Positions 1-30,448 of a DNA stretch of 64,000 bases are shown in pieces. The notes beneath the pieces are model-generated. The model worked only from the letters and a program-made list of their open reading frames with translations. It was not told the origin of the DNA and did not search any database. Source of the DNA: Corticium candelabrum (Eukaryota; Porifera; Homoscleromorpha; Homosclerophorida; Plakinidae); assembly GCF_963422355.1 (NCBI RefSeq), contig NC_085102.1, forward strand, positions 1,334,876 to 1,398,875, given 5' to 3'. How positions within the stretch are numbered: position 1 is the first letter of the stretch; each line of letters opens with the position of its first letter. A program made the position numbers and the translations under genes.

Positions 1-443
1 TGTCTGTCCACTGCTTGCCTGTGTCTGTCAATTGTTTGTCCACCTGTCTGTCTGTCTGTCAATTGTTTGTCTGTGTCTGTCAATTGTTTGTCCATCTGTC
101 TATCCATTGTTTGTTTGCTTGTCTGTCAAATATCTGTCCATTGTTTGTCTGTCTGTCTGTCTGTCCATTGTTTGTCTGTCTGTCTGTCCATTGTTTGTAT
201 GTCTGTCTGTCAATTGTTTGTCCATCTGTTTCTGTCCATCTGTCTGTCCATTGTTTGTCTGTCTGTCTGTCCCGTCCATTTCTGTCCATCTGTCTGTCTG
301 TCCGTCTGTGTGTCTGTCCATCTGTCTGTCTGTGTGTCTGTCTATCTCTCTGTCTGTGAGTCTGTCCATCTGTCTGTATGAGTCTGTCCATCTGTACATC
401 TGTGTGTCTGTCCATCTGTCTGTGACAGAGTCAGTCTATCCGT
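1..443. repeat. Degenerate (TGTC)n tetranucleotide microsatellite
   Basis: Near-continuous TGTC/TGTT/CCAT variants from the window edge to about 430. All long frames here are translations of the repeat, so none is called as a gene. Confidence 0.9.
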
Positions 444-589
444 TTGTCTGCTTATCCATCACTCTATCAGCAAACACGTGCTACACGATCCAGTCACTAC
501 AATCTGTACCCAATGCTGCTGCTTTGTCCTCCACAACAGCCGACTTCTCATCCTTCACGTTCTCCACTCCTCGTTGCTGTTGATCCCCA

Positions 590-1231
590 TCAGCTCATTG
601 CAGGTGTAGCTCTTGTAAAAAGATTGCCAACCCATTAGCTTCTATAGCAGTCTTCACCAAAAGTTAGATGAAGAGTACTTGCAGTCCCTCTCTGTTGATA
701 TTCAATGGCATAATGAAGACATACGGCATTCTTTCAAAGAATCAGCCATGCTGGATGATGATCTGTTCCAACAGAAAAGGCAGAAAACAACCATGAAGGA
801 GACTGAAATACCCAGTAGTGGTGAAGACAAGAATCAGACAATTGAGACAGTCAAAACAAGTCTCAATGAAGTCATGGTTGACCTAGAAACTGGACTTGCA
901 CCCAACATGACAAATAATGATGGGTATCTGATAGCTGTTAAAAAGGTTTGTGAAAACTACTGGAAATGTTGAGGAAAATGAACACATCCACCGACCAAGC
1001 AGCAGCGTTTGGTTTCAGCATTACACACTTTTGGCAGTCATACAGGGATAACAAAGCACAGGCAAAGAATTCCGGTGCAGCCTACAGCCCTCAGGAGACG
1101 AAAACACATGAAAAATTCAAGCTCTGTTCCTGCAAAAGCTGGCCGCCCCAGTGTGTTTAATAGTAGGAGATCAACTCAAACAACTCCTTCTGTCAGTAGG
1201 TATGTGATGCCGAAGCAAATACAAAGATAAA
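590..1231 (+). pseudogene. C-terminal remnant of Ulp1-MULE-SWIM transposase (copy 1)
   Basis: Only the end of the transposase described at 26146-30045 is present. Readable blocks are a segment ending VALVKRLPTH near 610-636, a block with SLSVDIQWHNEDIRHS at about 688-735, an acidic stretch to 970, then the GRPS...SRYVMPK tail near 1140-1215. These align in order with the C-terminal blocks of the copies at 26146 and 58254. The reading is broken by a stop at about 970 and by frame changes. It lies directly after the (TGTC)n tract, so the upstream protease and DDE domains are absent, either deleted or beyond the repeat. No function is expected. Confidence 0.75.
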
Positions 1232-2060
1232 GAGACAGCACAGTCTGTCCGCCAGTATTCAGCAGAACAGCAAAAATGCTTGACAGAGTTTATTATAAAC
1301 TTTATACTTAGAAGCATGTTTACTTTAGATATACAATGTGAGGTATAGATTACGTGTAAGCCCATGCAATATTCCTGAAGAACTAAAAAGTTAATCTATG
1401 TCTACGTGACTATACGTACCGTAGTCTAGCTACTAGTAGTCTGCATATTTTAATAGATAGCTAGCTGTATTACGTGTACACCAGTTTGAAGGTCTCTGGT
1501 TGAACAGCTGAAAGTTGGAACAGCTCCTTTTGCGATGCAAGTGCACTGACGCAGATTTCTGCTGAATTATGAACTAAGCAAAATAAGTTATCACAACGTA
1601 AGGTAGACGAAACGTCTAGCCTACCTGCTACATAGCTACTTTGTGCGTATGTGCTTTGATGGCCCCCGAGTTCGAAAATTACGACGCAGCTACCGCTTCA
1701 GCAACGTGAATGGTGTGGCGTCGCAAGGAGCGCAGTAGTCAACGAACGCAAACAACAATACAATCATGTTACGTTCCTTCTGCCAACGTCACGTGCAGAT
1801 TACAGGGTATACGGGACGTTTATCCGGGTACTGAAGAAAGTGGGCCCCAAAAAAAATTCGCGTGTACCCGACATGAGGTCTGGAGCATCGAGTCGACGGT
1901 CTGGAATCGCGAGCAAAGCGCGAGGGTACACAAAATCACGGGGTGCACAAATCCCCGTGACACCGCTACCCTACCGGATTTTCTAAAGTCACGTGACATT
2001 TTCTAACGTCCGCTAACCGGATCTAGCTTGTAACGTGGCTTGTACTGTAGTCTCTACGAA
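1232..2060. other. 5' flank of gene A, no coding feature recognised
   Basis: About 830 bases with no convincing coding sequence. The last 80 bases (CACGTGAC, then the AACCGGAT neighbourhood) are nearly identical to the sequence before exon 1 of gene B at 31215-31287, and a related AACCGGAT stretch precedes exon 1 of gene C. This shared block is the best candidate for a core promoter or 5' UTR; no TATA box is evident. Confidence 0.4.
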
Positions 2061-20499
<18,439 letters not shown>

Positions 20500-20783
20500 C
20501 CGTCTTCTTACTGACTGCATGACTATATATGGCGAATGTCCATGCATGCTTGTTGCGTTGTTTGCTGCTGGTTTTAGAATGGATTAGAGCATTGTTGCAT
20601 TATGGCTAAACATGTATAGTATAGCTAACCTGCATGTTATTGAGCATTTCAATTTCACACATAGGGTGCAGTGTAGTACATTAATTAATATATACTATAC
20701 TCAGGCGCGTAGGCTGGGGGTTCAGGGGGGAGTTTGGACGAACCGCCCGCTCAGCCGTGAAGGTCCGCTTTGATTCAATGTCG
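20500..20783. other. 3' flank of gene A
   Basis: The first 190 bases resemble the sequence after the stop codons of genes B and C (TGACTATA...CATGCATG...TTTGCTGCTGGTTTTAG), so this may be 3' UTR. No AATAAA hexamer was seen in the shared part. Confidence 0.45.
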
Positions 20784-20990
20784 GGGGCGGTGGAGCAGAT
20801 GGTAGAGCGTTGGTGATGACATCCAGGATCTGTATTCCGTGATGAGGGTTGAAGGTTCGATCCTGGTGGAGGCGACACTGTCGCAGTTTCCTTGAGCAAG
20901 AAACTCGGCCACACTTGCTTCTCTCGACTCAGGAGTATAAATGAAGAAGCACTTGAAGTGCAAACCCTCGGCCGGTATGCAACTTGAAGG
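20784..20990 (+). mobile_element. tRNA-derived SINE
   Basis: The 5' part looks like a tRNA gene: an A-box-like TGGAGCAGATGG near 20791 and a perfect B box GGTTCGATCC at 20854-20863. The following CGCAGTTTCCTTGAGCAAGA...TATAAATG stretch resembles a conserved central domain shared by many animal SINEs, as far as I recall. It is not a functional tRNA gene because the acceptor and anticodon stems do not form. Confidence 0.7.
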
Positions 20991-21617
20991 TAAATTAGTC
21001 GTGCTATGACAAAATCGTATGACAGAATGGTATGATGTGGGTAATAAGAAGCATTATTGAAATGGTCACAGGTCGAGCTTGAGGTAAATCACGTGACTGC
21101 CTGCTACCGTGTACAACGGGTAGCTACGCAGTCCGTCAGCCAACGTCCCGTAGGATCTCGCTTCTATTTCTTACAACCTTCGCTCGTCGGTTCTTTGTGC
21201 AGGTGATTGTTTGTGCAGCTTTTGAGGTCGTAACTATGGCCGGTTTTAGGCGTGACATAGGTACCAGAGCCAAAACAAAATTAGATGTGGGAACGTTACA
21301 AATGCAGCTAGATTAGCTAGGCGTTGTTTCTAAATGCATGTTACAAATGTAGTTGTTTCCAAATGATGGAACAAGCCAAATGTTACAAGTCGGAGAGCCT
21401 CGACGCTGGGCCGGCTTGCAATCTTTGCCTTACGTGATGAGGTAACGAGCGTGATCATTGTTCTGTTTGTTGGTGGGAAACCTAGGTTACAAATGGAGAC
21501 CAAACAAGCAGCTCACCACCGATTTTCCAGCTCACAAGAATGTAAAAGTCTCTTTCTTTGTGCAGCTTCTCTAGGCGTCTTGTTGTTGGTGCGCCTTCTC
21601 TAACTAGTCGTCGCTTA

Positions 21618-22003
21618 CTGTTGTAATGAGGTGACCCCAGAGCCAAAACAAAACAGCAATGCGGGAAAACATGCACGTGCACATGGAGACTAGCTAGGCG
21701 TCTGTTCGCCCTGACTTTGGATACCGTAAAACAGAAATGAATAGAGACGCACTAGCGTAATTACAGGTCGGCCGAGCCGATTTGTCCCACAAACAGACGC
21801 TGTCATGGACAATGCACGTTCTCCTTTGCAAATTCTCGTCAAACGCCAAATTTCTGTTGAAGACGACACTAGTGATCGTTGCAACAACACCACGGCCGCT
21901 CAGCCACGCACACACAAAATTCAAGCTGGGAGACTGCAGAACCACTATGCAGAAACACTGTGGAACAAGCAAAATGTTACAAGTCAGGTACAGCTACACA
22001 CCT
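21618..22003 (-). repeat. Dispersed repeat with exon-like frame, copy 1
   Basis: Matches 44598-44985 in inverted orientation. On the plus strand a frame from 21767 (after a TTACAG acceptor) to 21987 (AGTCAG, then a GTACAG donor) contains MDNARSP at 21805 and GRLQNHYAETLWNKQNV near its end. In the other copy the same frame keeps the final 20 residues exactly but has a stop at the position of the Gln in KRQIS. It could be an exon of a mobile element or of a duplicated gene; I recognise no domain. The upstream stretch 20991-21617 holds no gene. Confidence 0.6.
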
Positions 22004-22301
22004 CGCCCTGGTTGTTGTTGGGGAAACATACACGTACAAATGTATGTGCTAAACCCTTAAAGCAAAGGACTAAACACAATGTACAGGACGGACGCCCGAT
22101 GGCCGAATTCTCGTTAGCAGCTACCAAACAAAGAGAGGTGGAGCCTGTTCATCTTTTTTCTGGTAATTTCTGCATAACAGGAATCTTTCTGGTAACTAGG
22201 AATACGTGCTAAATCCGGTCAGACTGCGCTAAAAGCAGCTCTATTCAACCTATAAACGAACACGAAGTTGCTTCCACCTGTCCAGCAATCACAACACAGT
22301 C

Positions 22302-23740
22302 ACTGCACGTGACCACGTGACACTAGCTATCTGCATAGTAGGAATATCGTTTGAACTTTTCTTCTAGCTCACCGACCGTTTCTATCCGCTTCTTCCTACT
22401 TTTACACAATAATTCAAACATTTCTGCACTCGTTCAGTGTTTGTCCAGGCTACCGTTGACGAGAATCGGCAGCGCAAAGTACACGTGGTCAAGCACGACA
22501 GACGTCATTTTCTGCATACTAGTAATGTCTCGCCAAATCGCTACAATTCAACTTGACAAATCAAGATTTACATCGAATGCTTACAGCAATGCATAGAATC
22601 ATATCACAAAGTTTCTGATTATTCTGACGTCATCTTCTCCAAATTTCAAAATTCGACCAAACGATCAATTTCTGACGTTTTGATGACATGCAGTCACTTC
22701 TGCTGATAAAAATGAACGTCTAGACATTAGCTTCTTGTGCAACGTTTGGTTTCATCGTATTTGCGAACGACTGTCATTTTGTGTAGGCCGCGCAGAGCTG
22801 TAGTACGTGTGAGTGCACGTGACCACGTGACACTAGCTTTCTGCATAGTAGGAATATCGCTGGAACTTTTCTTCTAGTACACCGACCGTTTCTATCCGCT
22901 GCTTCCCACTTTTCCACAATAATTCAAACATTTCTGCACTCGTTCAGTGTTTTCTAGGCTTCCATTGACGAGAATCAGCAGTGCAAAGTACACGTGGTCA
23001 AGCACGCCAGACGCCATTTTCTGCATACTAGTAATGTCTCGCCAAATCGCTACAATTCAACTTGACGAAATAAAACTTACATGGAATGCTTATGGCAATA
23101 TATACAATCATATCACAAGGTATCTCATTATTCTGACGTCATCTTCTGCAAATACCAAAATTCGACCAAACGATCAATTTCTGACGTTTTGATGACATGC
23201 AGTCACTTCTGCTGATAAAAATTAACGTCTAGACATTAGCTTCTTGTGCAACGTTTGGTTTCCTCGTATTTGCGAACGACTGTCGTCTTGTAACAGGCCG
23301 CGCAAAACTGTAGTACGTGGTGAGTGCACGTGACCACGTGACACTAGCTTTCTGCATAGTAGGAATATCGCTAGAACTTTTCTTCTAGTACACAGACCGT
23401 TTCTATTCGCTGCTTCCTACTTTTAAACAATTAGTCAAACGTTTCTGCACTCGTTCAGTGTTTGTCCAGGCTACCGTTGACGAGAATCAGCAGCGCAAAG
23501 TACACGTGGTCAAGCACGACAGACGCCATTTTCTGCATACTAGTAATGTCTCGCCAAATCGCTACAATGCAACTTGACAAATCAAGATTTACATCGAATG
23601 CTTACAGCAATGCATAGAATCATATCACAAAGTTTCTGATTATTCTGACGTCATCTTCTCCAAATTTCAAAATTCGACCAAACGATCGATTTCTGACGTT
23701 TTGATTACATGCAGCCACTTCTGCTGATAAAAATTGACAA
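22302..23740. repeat. Tandem repeat, about 2.8 copies of a 510-bp unit
   Basis: The landmark GCACGTGACCACGTGACACTAGC recurs at about 22305, 22815 and 23326, a period of 510-511. Units share TCTGCATAGTAGGAATATCG, the ACACGTGGTCAAGCACG block and ATTCTGACGTCATCTTC. The third unit stops near 23735, where (AAT)-rich sequence begins. Short frames inside recur with the unit and are not called as genes. Confidence 0.9.
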
Positions 23741-24213
23741 ATAATAACAACAATAATAATAATTATTATTATAAAACACAGTGCTTCTTGAAACTAGACC
23801 GATCTGGTTGAGCAAAACAAATAATAATAGATAATTAAAATATATAAATCAAATATTATAATAATAATAAGTATATAAATAATGAAATGTACAATAAATG
23901 TAAACGAGTCTATTACCGTGTCAGTTTAGTACAATATGAATCGATTTGGTTTTTTAGAAAAGAAAACGAGTCAAGTTTTCAAACGCAACAGGGGCTAAAA
24001 AAAGAAAAATTGAGGTATTGCATTGCCTTCAGCTTCAAATATGAGAACAAATACTTACCTGTATCTATCATCGAGTAATCATAGATAAATGTATGATTTA
24101 TTATAAGAAATTTGAATATACCAGACAAAACAAAAACATATAACACCAATTAAAACTAAACGACAAATATATAGGTATGTTTGTTGCAATTTTGTCAAAT
24201 TATTTCGTTTTAG
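23741..24213. other. AT-rich spacer with ATA/ATT-rich runs
   Basis: Simple AAT/ATA-rich sequence. A 63-residue frame at 23887-24078 cannot be supported as a gene. Confidence 0.4.
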
Positions 24214-24365
24214 CCGGAAACTATAGATATCAGTGACGATGATGACAAACAAACAACCACAAGGTCAGTAATTCAAAACTGTTCTAATGAAAAGTAAACT
24301 GATAGCTCTTAACTTTATACTGTCATTTGCATTGTAGGAAAGTGTCATTAACCACACCTGAGTAA
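24214..24365 (+). other. Possible two terminal exons with SUMO-interaction-like motif
   Basis: A TTTTAG acceptor precedes CCGGAAACTATAGATATC (24214); a GTCAGT donor follows AAG at 24263. A TTGTAG acceptor at 24337 leads to a short last exon ending TAA at 24365. The joined peptide PETIDISDDDDKQTTTRKVS ends four residues later, and IDISDDDD has the form of a SUMO-interacting motif. No upstream partner exon was identified, so this is a tentative gene 3' end or element remnant. Confidence 0.3.
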
Positions 24366-25194
24366 ACAGTTCAAACCAGGGCAGCTGTGCTGGCAAGACC
24401 TAATTTCAGTCGTAAGCAAAGTTAAATGCGTTTATAAACTAAACAAGTTCAAGAAAGCGACTGTTTTCTCTTAGGAACTTTCACATCCGGGCTGTGCAAG
24501 ACAAGTTGTCTAGGAACACTTGTAGGCTTGTTTGAAGTATTGGCTGCTCTGTCGCAGAGTCAGAGCAACTGTTGGTTGTCACATGATAGTACTAGGAATT
24601 TGCATGACGATGACCAAGGACACCATCTTCTCCCTCTCTCTTCTTTAGTTAATTAACAACCCTTACATCTTTGAAGGTAATCCTATACCAGCACAACAGT
24701 CAATATCATCAAACAGCGTTGTCGAGAAGCCATCTAAGCAAGCGCGTTACTGTCACGACATAGTTCAATCTACATCACTTTGCTGAACTACTACAAAGTA
24801 GGTCTAGGAAAGCGGTTTAGGTTTAGAATATACCCTGGTAACTGGTTTAGTGCAGGTGGAAACATGTTAATCCCTAAACCAGTTTAGCTTAAACCACTCG
24901 TTAAACTGGTCTAAGTGCTAGTGAAAACGCGTCCATAATTTTCTGTCACGACTGTGGACTAATGTGATGTCACCCATTGTTATTGCCGAAAGTTTTGATT
25001 GGTTGGATATTCTAAAGCAAAAGAGGCATGTGGCTCAACAAACAAACACAGAGTATGCAAATGCATGTTTTTGGTCAATCTAAGACTAAAAAGTATTAGA
25101 TATCTTGTTGCGTACATTTGTTATATGTCATATATTGCAACTGCTGGAGCAAGTATTTTTGTGATTAGTTGCAGCTTAATTCGAATGTACTGAG
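24366..25194. other. No gene recognised
   Basis: Around 24790-24925 the words GGTTTAG and CTAAACCAGTTTAG recur in both orientations, suggesting a small MITE, but its ends could not be placed. Confidence 0.3.
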
Positions 25195-25249
25195 GAGGGG
25201 ATACTATCAAATATAGTAATGGAGCAGTGCTAGGTGGTTGCAATCTACC

Positions 25250-25510
25250 AACTATAAACTATGAGCTTTCAGCAGCTGGTGTTATCTTCTTTTGTCCATT
25301 TGCTGTGGAAACTCTCGGTCTATGGTCATCTTACAGTTTCAAGATTCTATGTTCTATAGCTTCAAGAATTATGCAGTGAGCAACAGGATGTTTTTCATAG
25401 TCTTTAAACAGTTCATTACAACAATTGTCTATCAGATTGTGGTCTTACATTGCTAGATTGGTGTTACAACATTTAAATTTAGAGATAGTGGATGTATGGA
25501 TGAGTTAGGA
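25250..25510 (+). pseudogene. C-terminal fragment of a REL-type LINE, second copy
   Basis: The frame AAGVIFFCPFAVETLGLWSS aligns with ATGGLFYPLVLETLGFWSP of the LINE at 16760-18580. The following KILCSIASR and QQLSIRLWSYIARLVLQ blocks also align in order. A stop after SRIMQ and the absence of any upstream part show a dead 3' remnant. Confidence 0.7.
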
Positions 25511-26239
25511 CATGCATGCCTTAGTTGTTTGGATGTTGAGGCGGGACTGTTTATGTATGTAATAAAGACAAATATGGGCGTGTGTCAAAAATATAAAAAT
25601 TAATATATCTATTTGCATAAAGTCAACCAAAGTTGAAATTTAAGTCATGTAAACATCATCGATTTAAAAGAATCTTTGCGTTACAACGCCATAAACATAC
25701 TGACAGTTGTTCATTCAAATGTAGTACTGCTGGACTGGTGGTCAGATTGTTGAATATACAGTATGATGTGTTCCAAGCACGGATTTCACATCAATCTACC
25801 AGTTATGACATGGATCAGACTCGACGAAGGGTTATGTAATTAGTCATTCATTTCTCAAAATGGAGGCTGCAATAGAGCCGCTTCAAAATGACGGCTACAA
25901 CTCTGACTAAATGGCCGATCAATTTGAAATCCTTACTTCAGGGTCTGTGTAGAATAGTAGACAAAGCAGACTATAGTTGGACTTATGAAAGCAAATTTAC
26001 TTCAACATTGTGAAAGTGGCACAACTAAAATGACTGTCGCTGTTGTCTCATTTGAACTATGCAAAGAATTAAGCAAAACTGAAAGCCAAGACAGGACCTG
26101 TTACTGTAAAATCATTTACGTGTAGCTACTAATAAAGTTATTGTGTTATAGCGCATTTTTAGTGTTTCCCTTTAAACTGATTTCCAGACTGTGTCCTTTC
26201 TTTGATCGTTGAATTCGTTTCGGCATTACGTATCTACTT

Positions 26240-26240
<1 letters not shown>

Positions 26241-26312
<72 letters not shown>
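26241..26312. repeat. (CAG)24 trinucleotide repeat
   Basis: 24 uninterrupted CAG units inside copy 2, read as poly-alanine on the minus strand. The copies at 590 and 58254 have no repeat here. Confidence 0.97.
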
Positions 26313-26316
<4 letters not shown>

Positions 26317-28677
26317 CATCTTTTTACTAAATAGCGTGGGGCGCCCCACCTTTGTTGGAACAGAAGCTGATGTCTTGATGGGCCGTCTTCTACTGACAGC
26401 TGTGGGTTGTACATGTATCTTTTGCTTATGTTTGGTTAGCCCTATATGGCTACTAAACATGTGTAATGCAGAAATCAAGCGCTGCTGTTTGTTGGATGGA
26501 TGGGTTAGTTTACCCCGAATCTTCCAGTAGGTTGAGCAAAACTTTCCTACTGCAGCCAAGAAACCATCTTCACTTGAGATACTATTACCTAGTCCATTTT
26601 CAATGTCGTCCATTACATGACATAGTTGCTTCCTTACTGTTTCAACTCTGTTGATTTCATCCATGCCATTACCTGTAATTATATGATCTTGATCAGTATC
26701 ATGTCTAACACAGTCTTGAAGTGGGTCATCAAAGGGTGGGAGTGGACCTTCCAATGATTTCTTTACGTCTTCATTAGACCATTGTACATCAACGGAGAGA
26801 ACGTAGGTGCTCTTCATCTGCTTTTTGGTTGACACTACTGTAGAAACTGATGTCTTGGCAGCTGCTCCCTAGAGCAAGAACTGCAAAGAATTGTCGTCCT
26901 TGTGGAGATTCAGTTGGAATGCTATTGATATTATTTTTCATGTATTTTGCTGAGGCTGCAAGCTGATGTTTGCATGGCTTACCATTGAACCCTATAGGAC
27001 AGGAGAATTCTCCGAGTTGTAGGTCGACTACCCATTAGATGTCATCATTTGATTGACTTTGCACAACATAAACATGTGAGTCATCCGTAGGCATAGCATT
27101 ATCAAAAGAAATGGCTCCTGGCTTGATTCCAGCAAGGGTGAATCTCAGTGATACAAAGTGGTCAAGTCTGTTGCTTGCATAGGATAACAGTCGTCGTTGA
27201 TGGTATAAGTCTAGTGTCTTCGTTATCAGTTGAAACAATTGAATTGAATTCCACGCTTTCCTTCTTTGAAACAGGATGTCCTTTGTAATCCGAATACTTG
27301 CTTCTGAATAGTTGTTGGTGAAGTTTCCTCGAGTAGGAAATTTTGTACGGAAACACAGTGCCCACTCTTTTCTTCTCGTCCAATAGCTATCTATCCTTGT
27401 TTTGAAGTTTCCAAACTGGGTGTTGTCAATTTCGTTTTCAACGTTGTCTAGGGCTTCCTCTGAAGGCGAATAAAGAAGACGTTTGCTTAGTAACATACAA
27501 GTGACTCTATCATTTGCTGACACACCAGACCTAGCACTCCATAGCCAACGTCACATACTTTGGAGAAAATGAAACACACACAGATGTAAAACTGCTTTTG
27601 GCTAGGTTGTCTCGAGTGGTTTTCTTTCACTGGCAGAATCATCTGTTAAAATCATTAAGGGTCCAACTGTTCTGCCTCTCCCGAAGAAGGCATAGTCAGG
27701 TAGAACATCAACAAGTGCTGTGAATGCTGATGATAGGGTCTCAGCATCTTCACTAGATGTCATTACAGCACCCAATGGTATTGCACCAGCTGAAGTACTG
27801 CAGCTCACAATGACGACTGCAATATTCAAATTGTCCAAACTGGCTGTTGAGTCACAGTAAAATAATTCTTCGCTTTGACGTAACAGTTTGTGGGCTCTTG
27901 CCATCAAAGGTGTGACTACTGCTAGGATAAAGGGAACGTGGTCAGATATTTTTGTGACTTTAGCTGTCGGTGGTTCAAATGAGTCATCTGGAAGCCCAGT
28001 TTTGTACTCCACCTCTAACTTATATTGTTGAAGAAATGCTCTACCACCATTACTAGGATAAATTTCATTGAATTGTTTTACTTCTAATGACAGACGGTCA
28101 AACATTGCTTTGCCGTTTTGAGGACCAATACATCTTTCTCGCCACTTTTGGAACAAACGTTGAACATCTTGACAGTTCGGATTGATGGATCTATCGGCAA
28201 GAGTTTTTTCAATGTCAAGAATGTCATACTTCATTTGCAGTTGATTTGCATATTCATGCCTAGCTGTAGCTGCTGAGTTTCCTGCCTCGCATAAACTTGT
28301 AAACTGCTTCTTGACAGTATTGTCTACTGGTCGAAAACTGAGGACATGAGCAGAGTTGACTGGGTGGTTATGGCAGTACTTAAGGTTAATCATGCAAAGA
28401 TGGTTTGGATGAGCGGCAACTGTTGAGCTGATCTTTGGATGTAGTCTGAGTATGAGGGTACTAGGGCAAGAAGTCTTTTTGTTTCTTACACTTTTCTAAA
28501 TGAGAGCCCGCTTTAGATCTGAAGGCGGGCATTGTTTTGACAACTGTGTTTTTGTGAGCTTCTTTTGCTGATGTTGGCAGTGGCGAACAGTTTTAAAAAG
28601 AATTATTTATCCAGAAATTTGAGTTCCTCACGTTACCGGTATGTTGTTTTTGAAGTCTTCTCAAAGTCGTCAATCCA

Positions 28678-29697
28678 CTAGACTGCTTCGGTCTGGTCTT
28701 CTGCATTAATCCATGCTCGCAAACTAAAGATTTGGGTTTCTGCTCCAAGGAATGACTCGGGTGTATGTCTAGTGTAGGAATCAGGGAACAAGTACGCTAT
28801 TTCGTGAGGTATCTCACTGTTTCTAGTATCAGCTATGGTAAAACAATTCAGACTTGAATGACTGTTCTCTATTTTGTCAGTAATGGCTTTGTCACTCTTT
28901 CTTTCTTTGTCAGCAAGCTTTTTGGTTCTCAGTTTATCTCTCTCAGCAAAATTGCACTCTCCTGCTCTAGCACTTCCGTTGGCTATAGATTTGCTATTCT
29001 TGTACAAAATATTTCCTCTGACTTGAGCACCAGTTTTGTAAGAGTTTATTAAATCAATATCCATTCGTTTTCTCTTCAAAGTGAGGCTAGGGTGGTGATC
29101 TGTTCTGACGGACTTGCATTTTTTACTTCCTGGTAAAGAGATTAAGAGACGTTTGTTGACGTCAAATATTGATATGTTAACTACGTTTTGAACATTTATC
29201 TTCTTAGTTAATAGCCAGGTTGCTAAGACGTTTCGCAGATATTGTGCATATGTGCTTGGATGGTGATAAATACGAAGCAGAGATTTCACAGGATGACATT
29301 GAATCTGTGGAAGCTGTACATACTGCCAAATTTCTTTTAGACAAAATGATGCAACAGCAACGAAAGCAATGACAATAACTCCACAAGAGGATAAACATGT
29401 TTGCACTGGGAAATTGCAGCATTCACGTGAGCAAACGTGCTTTCCTTCTGCATCAAACACTGTCTTGTGTAGGGCTAATATTGGATATGCAGTTGTAATG
29501 TGTCCACTAAGAAGCTTGTTCAATTCAGTGAATACTTGCTGGGTTTCGACGACTAGGTTAGTTGGAACCGGGTAGCCAAGGGAATCACCATAGAAGGAGA
29601 GTTTGTCATCAAAGTCAGTAGCAACAACAGTCCAGTGGTTTCCTGTTAATAGTCGATTGGATGCTACAGCAGTGCCTGACATAGGGTCAATTTGCAC
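28678..29697 (-). pseudogene. Ulp1/C48-like protease segment of MULE copy 2
   Basis: Longest intact stretch of copy 2, 339 residues. The residues expected of the C48 fold occur in order: His21 (NHWTVV), Asp38 (FYGDSLGYPVP), Gln99 and Cys105 (VQTCLSSCGV). The Q-to-C spacing of six matches Ulp1/SENP proteases. The downstream part is basic and Ser/Lys-rich, then GAETQIFSLRAW before a TAG. SUMO-type or other ubiquitin-like isopeptidase activity is a family-based inference. Confidence 0.75.
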
Positions 29698-30132
29698 ATT
29701 TATAATCCAAAAAGCTAGTCGAATGATGGTTCTTCCATGGAGTGCTGTTGTAATATAGTCTTGAAGTCTTGCTTTGTTTTAATCTGATAGTACAAGGCAC
29801 AAACAATCTTCTGATGACAGGTTCACGATGTTAGCAAGACACTCTAGCAGTTTATCTGACAACCATCTATTACATGCTAACTTTGACAATTGGCTGTTAC
29901 TAAGACCAGCACATACTGTTGCAGATGCAGATTGATTTAGCAATAGCTCCTTGAACGTTTGTAAAGCATGATTGTCAGAGTGTTCTAGATTCAAATTCTT
30001 TGGAAGGTTATAGGTCTGACCGAACCATGTTTCTTCCTGAAGGATCTATTAAAAGTTGAATGGATATCATTACTGATAGAACATTAGTTCTGGTGCAATA
30101 GTGACAGACACATGCATGCACATTGTAAGTAG

Positions 30133-30448
<316 letters not shown>

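Larger units (their letters stand above)
26146..30045 (-). pseudogene. Ulp1-MULE-SWIM transposase, decayed copy 2
   Basis: Minus-strand order: an N-terminal block (EETWFGQTYNL, 30045 down) after a TTTAATAG acceptor; a Ulp1/C48-like protease (29697-29330) with NHWTVV, YGDSLG and the Q-x5-C pair in QTCLSSCG; a linker; a C...HNH zinc finger at 28600-28350 (FKTVRHC, CPSTL, YCHNHPVNS); the MULE DDE core at 28393-27035 with FYCDSTASLD, LTDDSASER, CVFHFLQ and NNYSEAS; a SWIM finger near 26990-26950; and a basic tail (SRYVMPKRIQRSKKGHSLEI). Stops lie at about 29779, 28678, 28503, 27602, 27560 and 27035, with shifts near 28590 and 26800. The SWIM finger has lost its first Cys (FSC for CxC). A 72-bp CAG run encodes poly-Ala before the tail. 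Intact relatives would probably exceed 1,100 residues. No terminal repeats were found for this copy. Confidence 0.82.

Noticed and set aside
15..583. Cys/Leu/Ser-rich frames at the window start
   Set aside because: Entirely explained by the TGTC repeat.
20784..20870. Functional tRNA gene
   Set aside because: A and B boxes are present but no cloverleaf or anticodon stem forms, and a SINE body follows.
22302..23740. CRISPR-like array
   Set aside because: Units are 510 bp, contiguous and similar throughout, with no short repeats or unique spacers; the context is eukaryotic.
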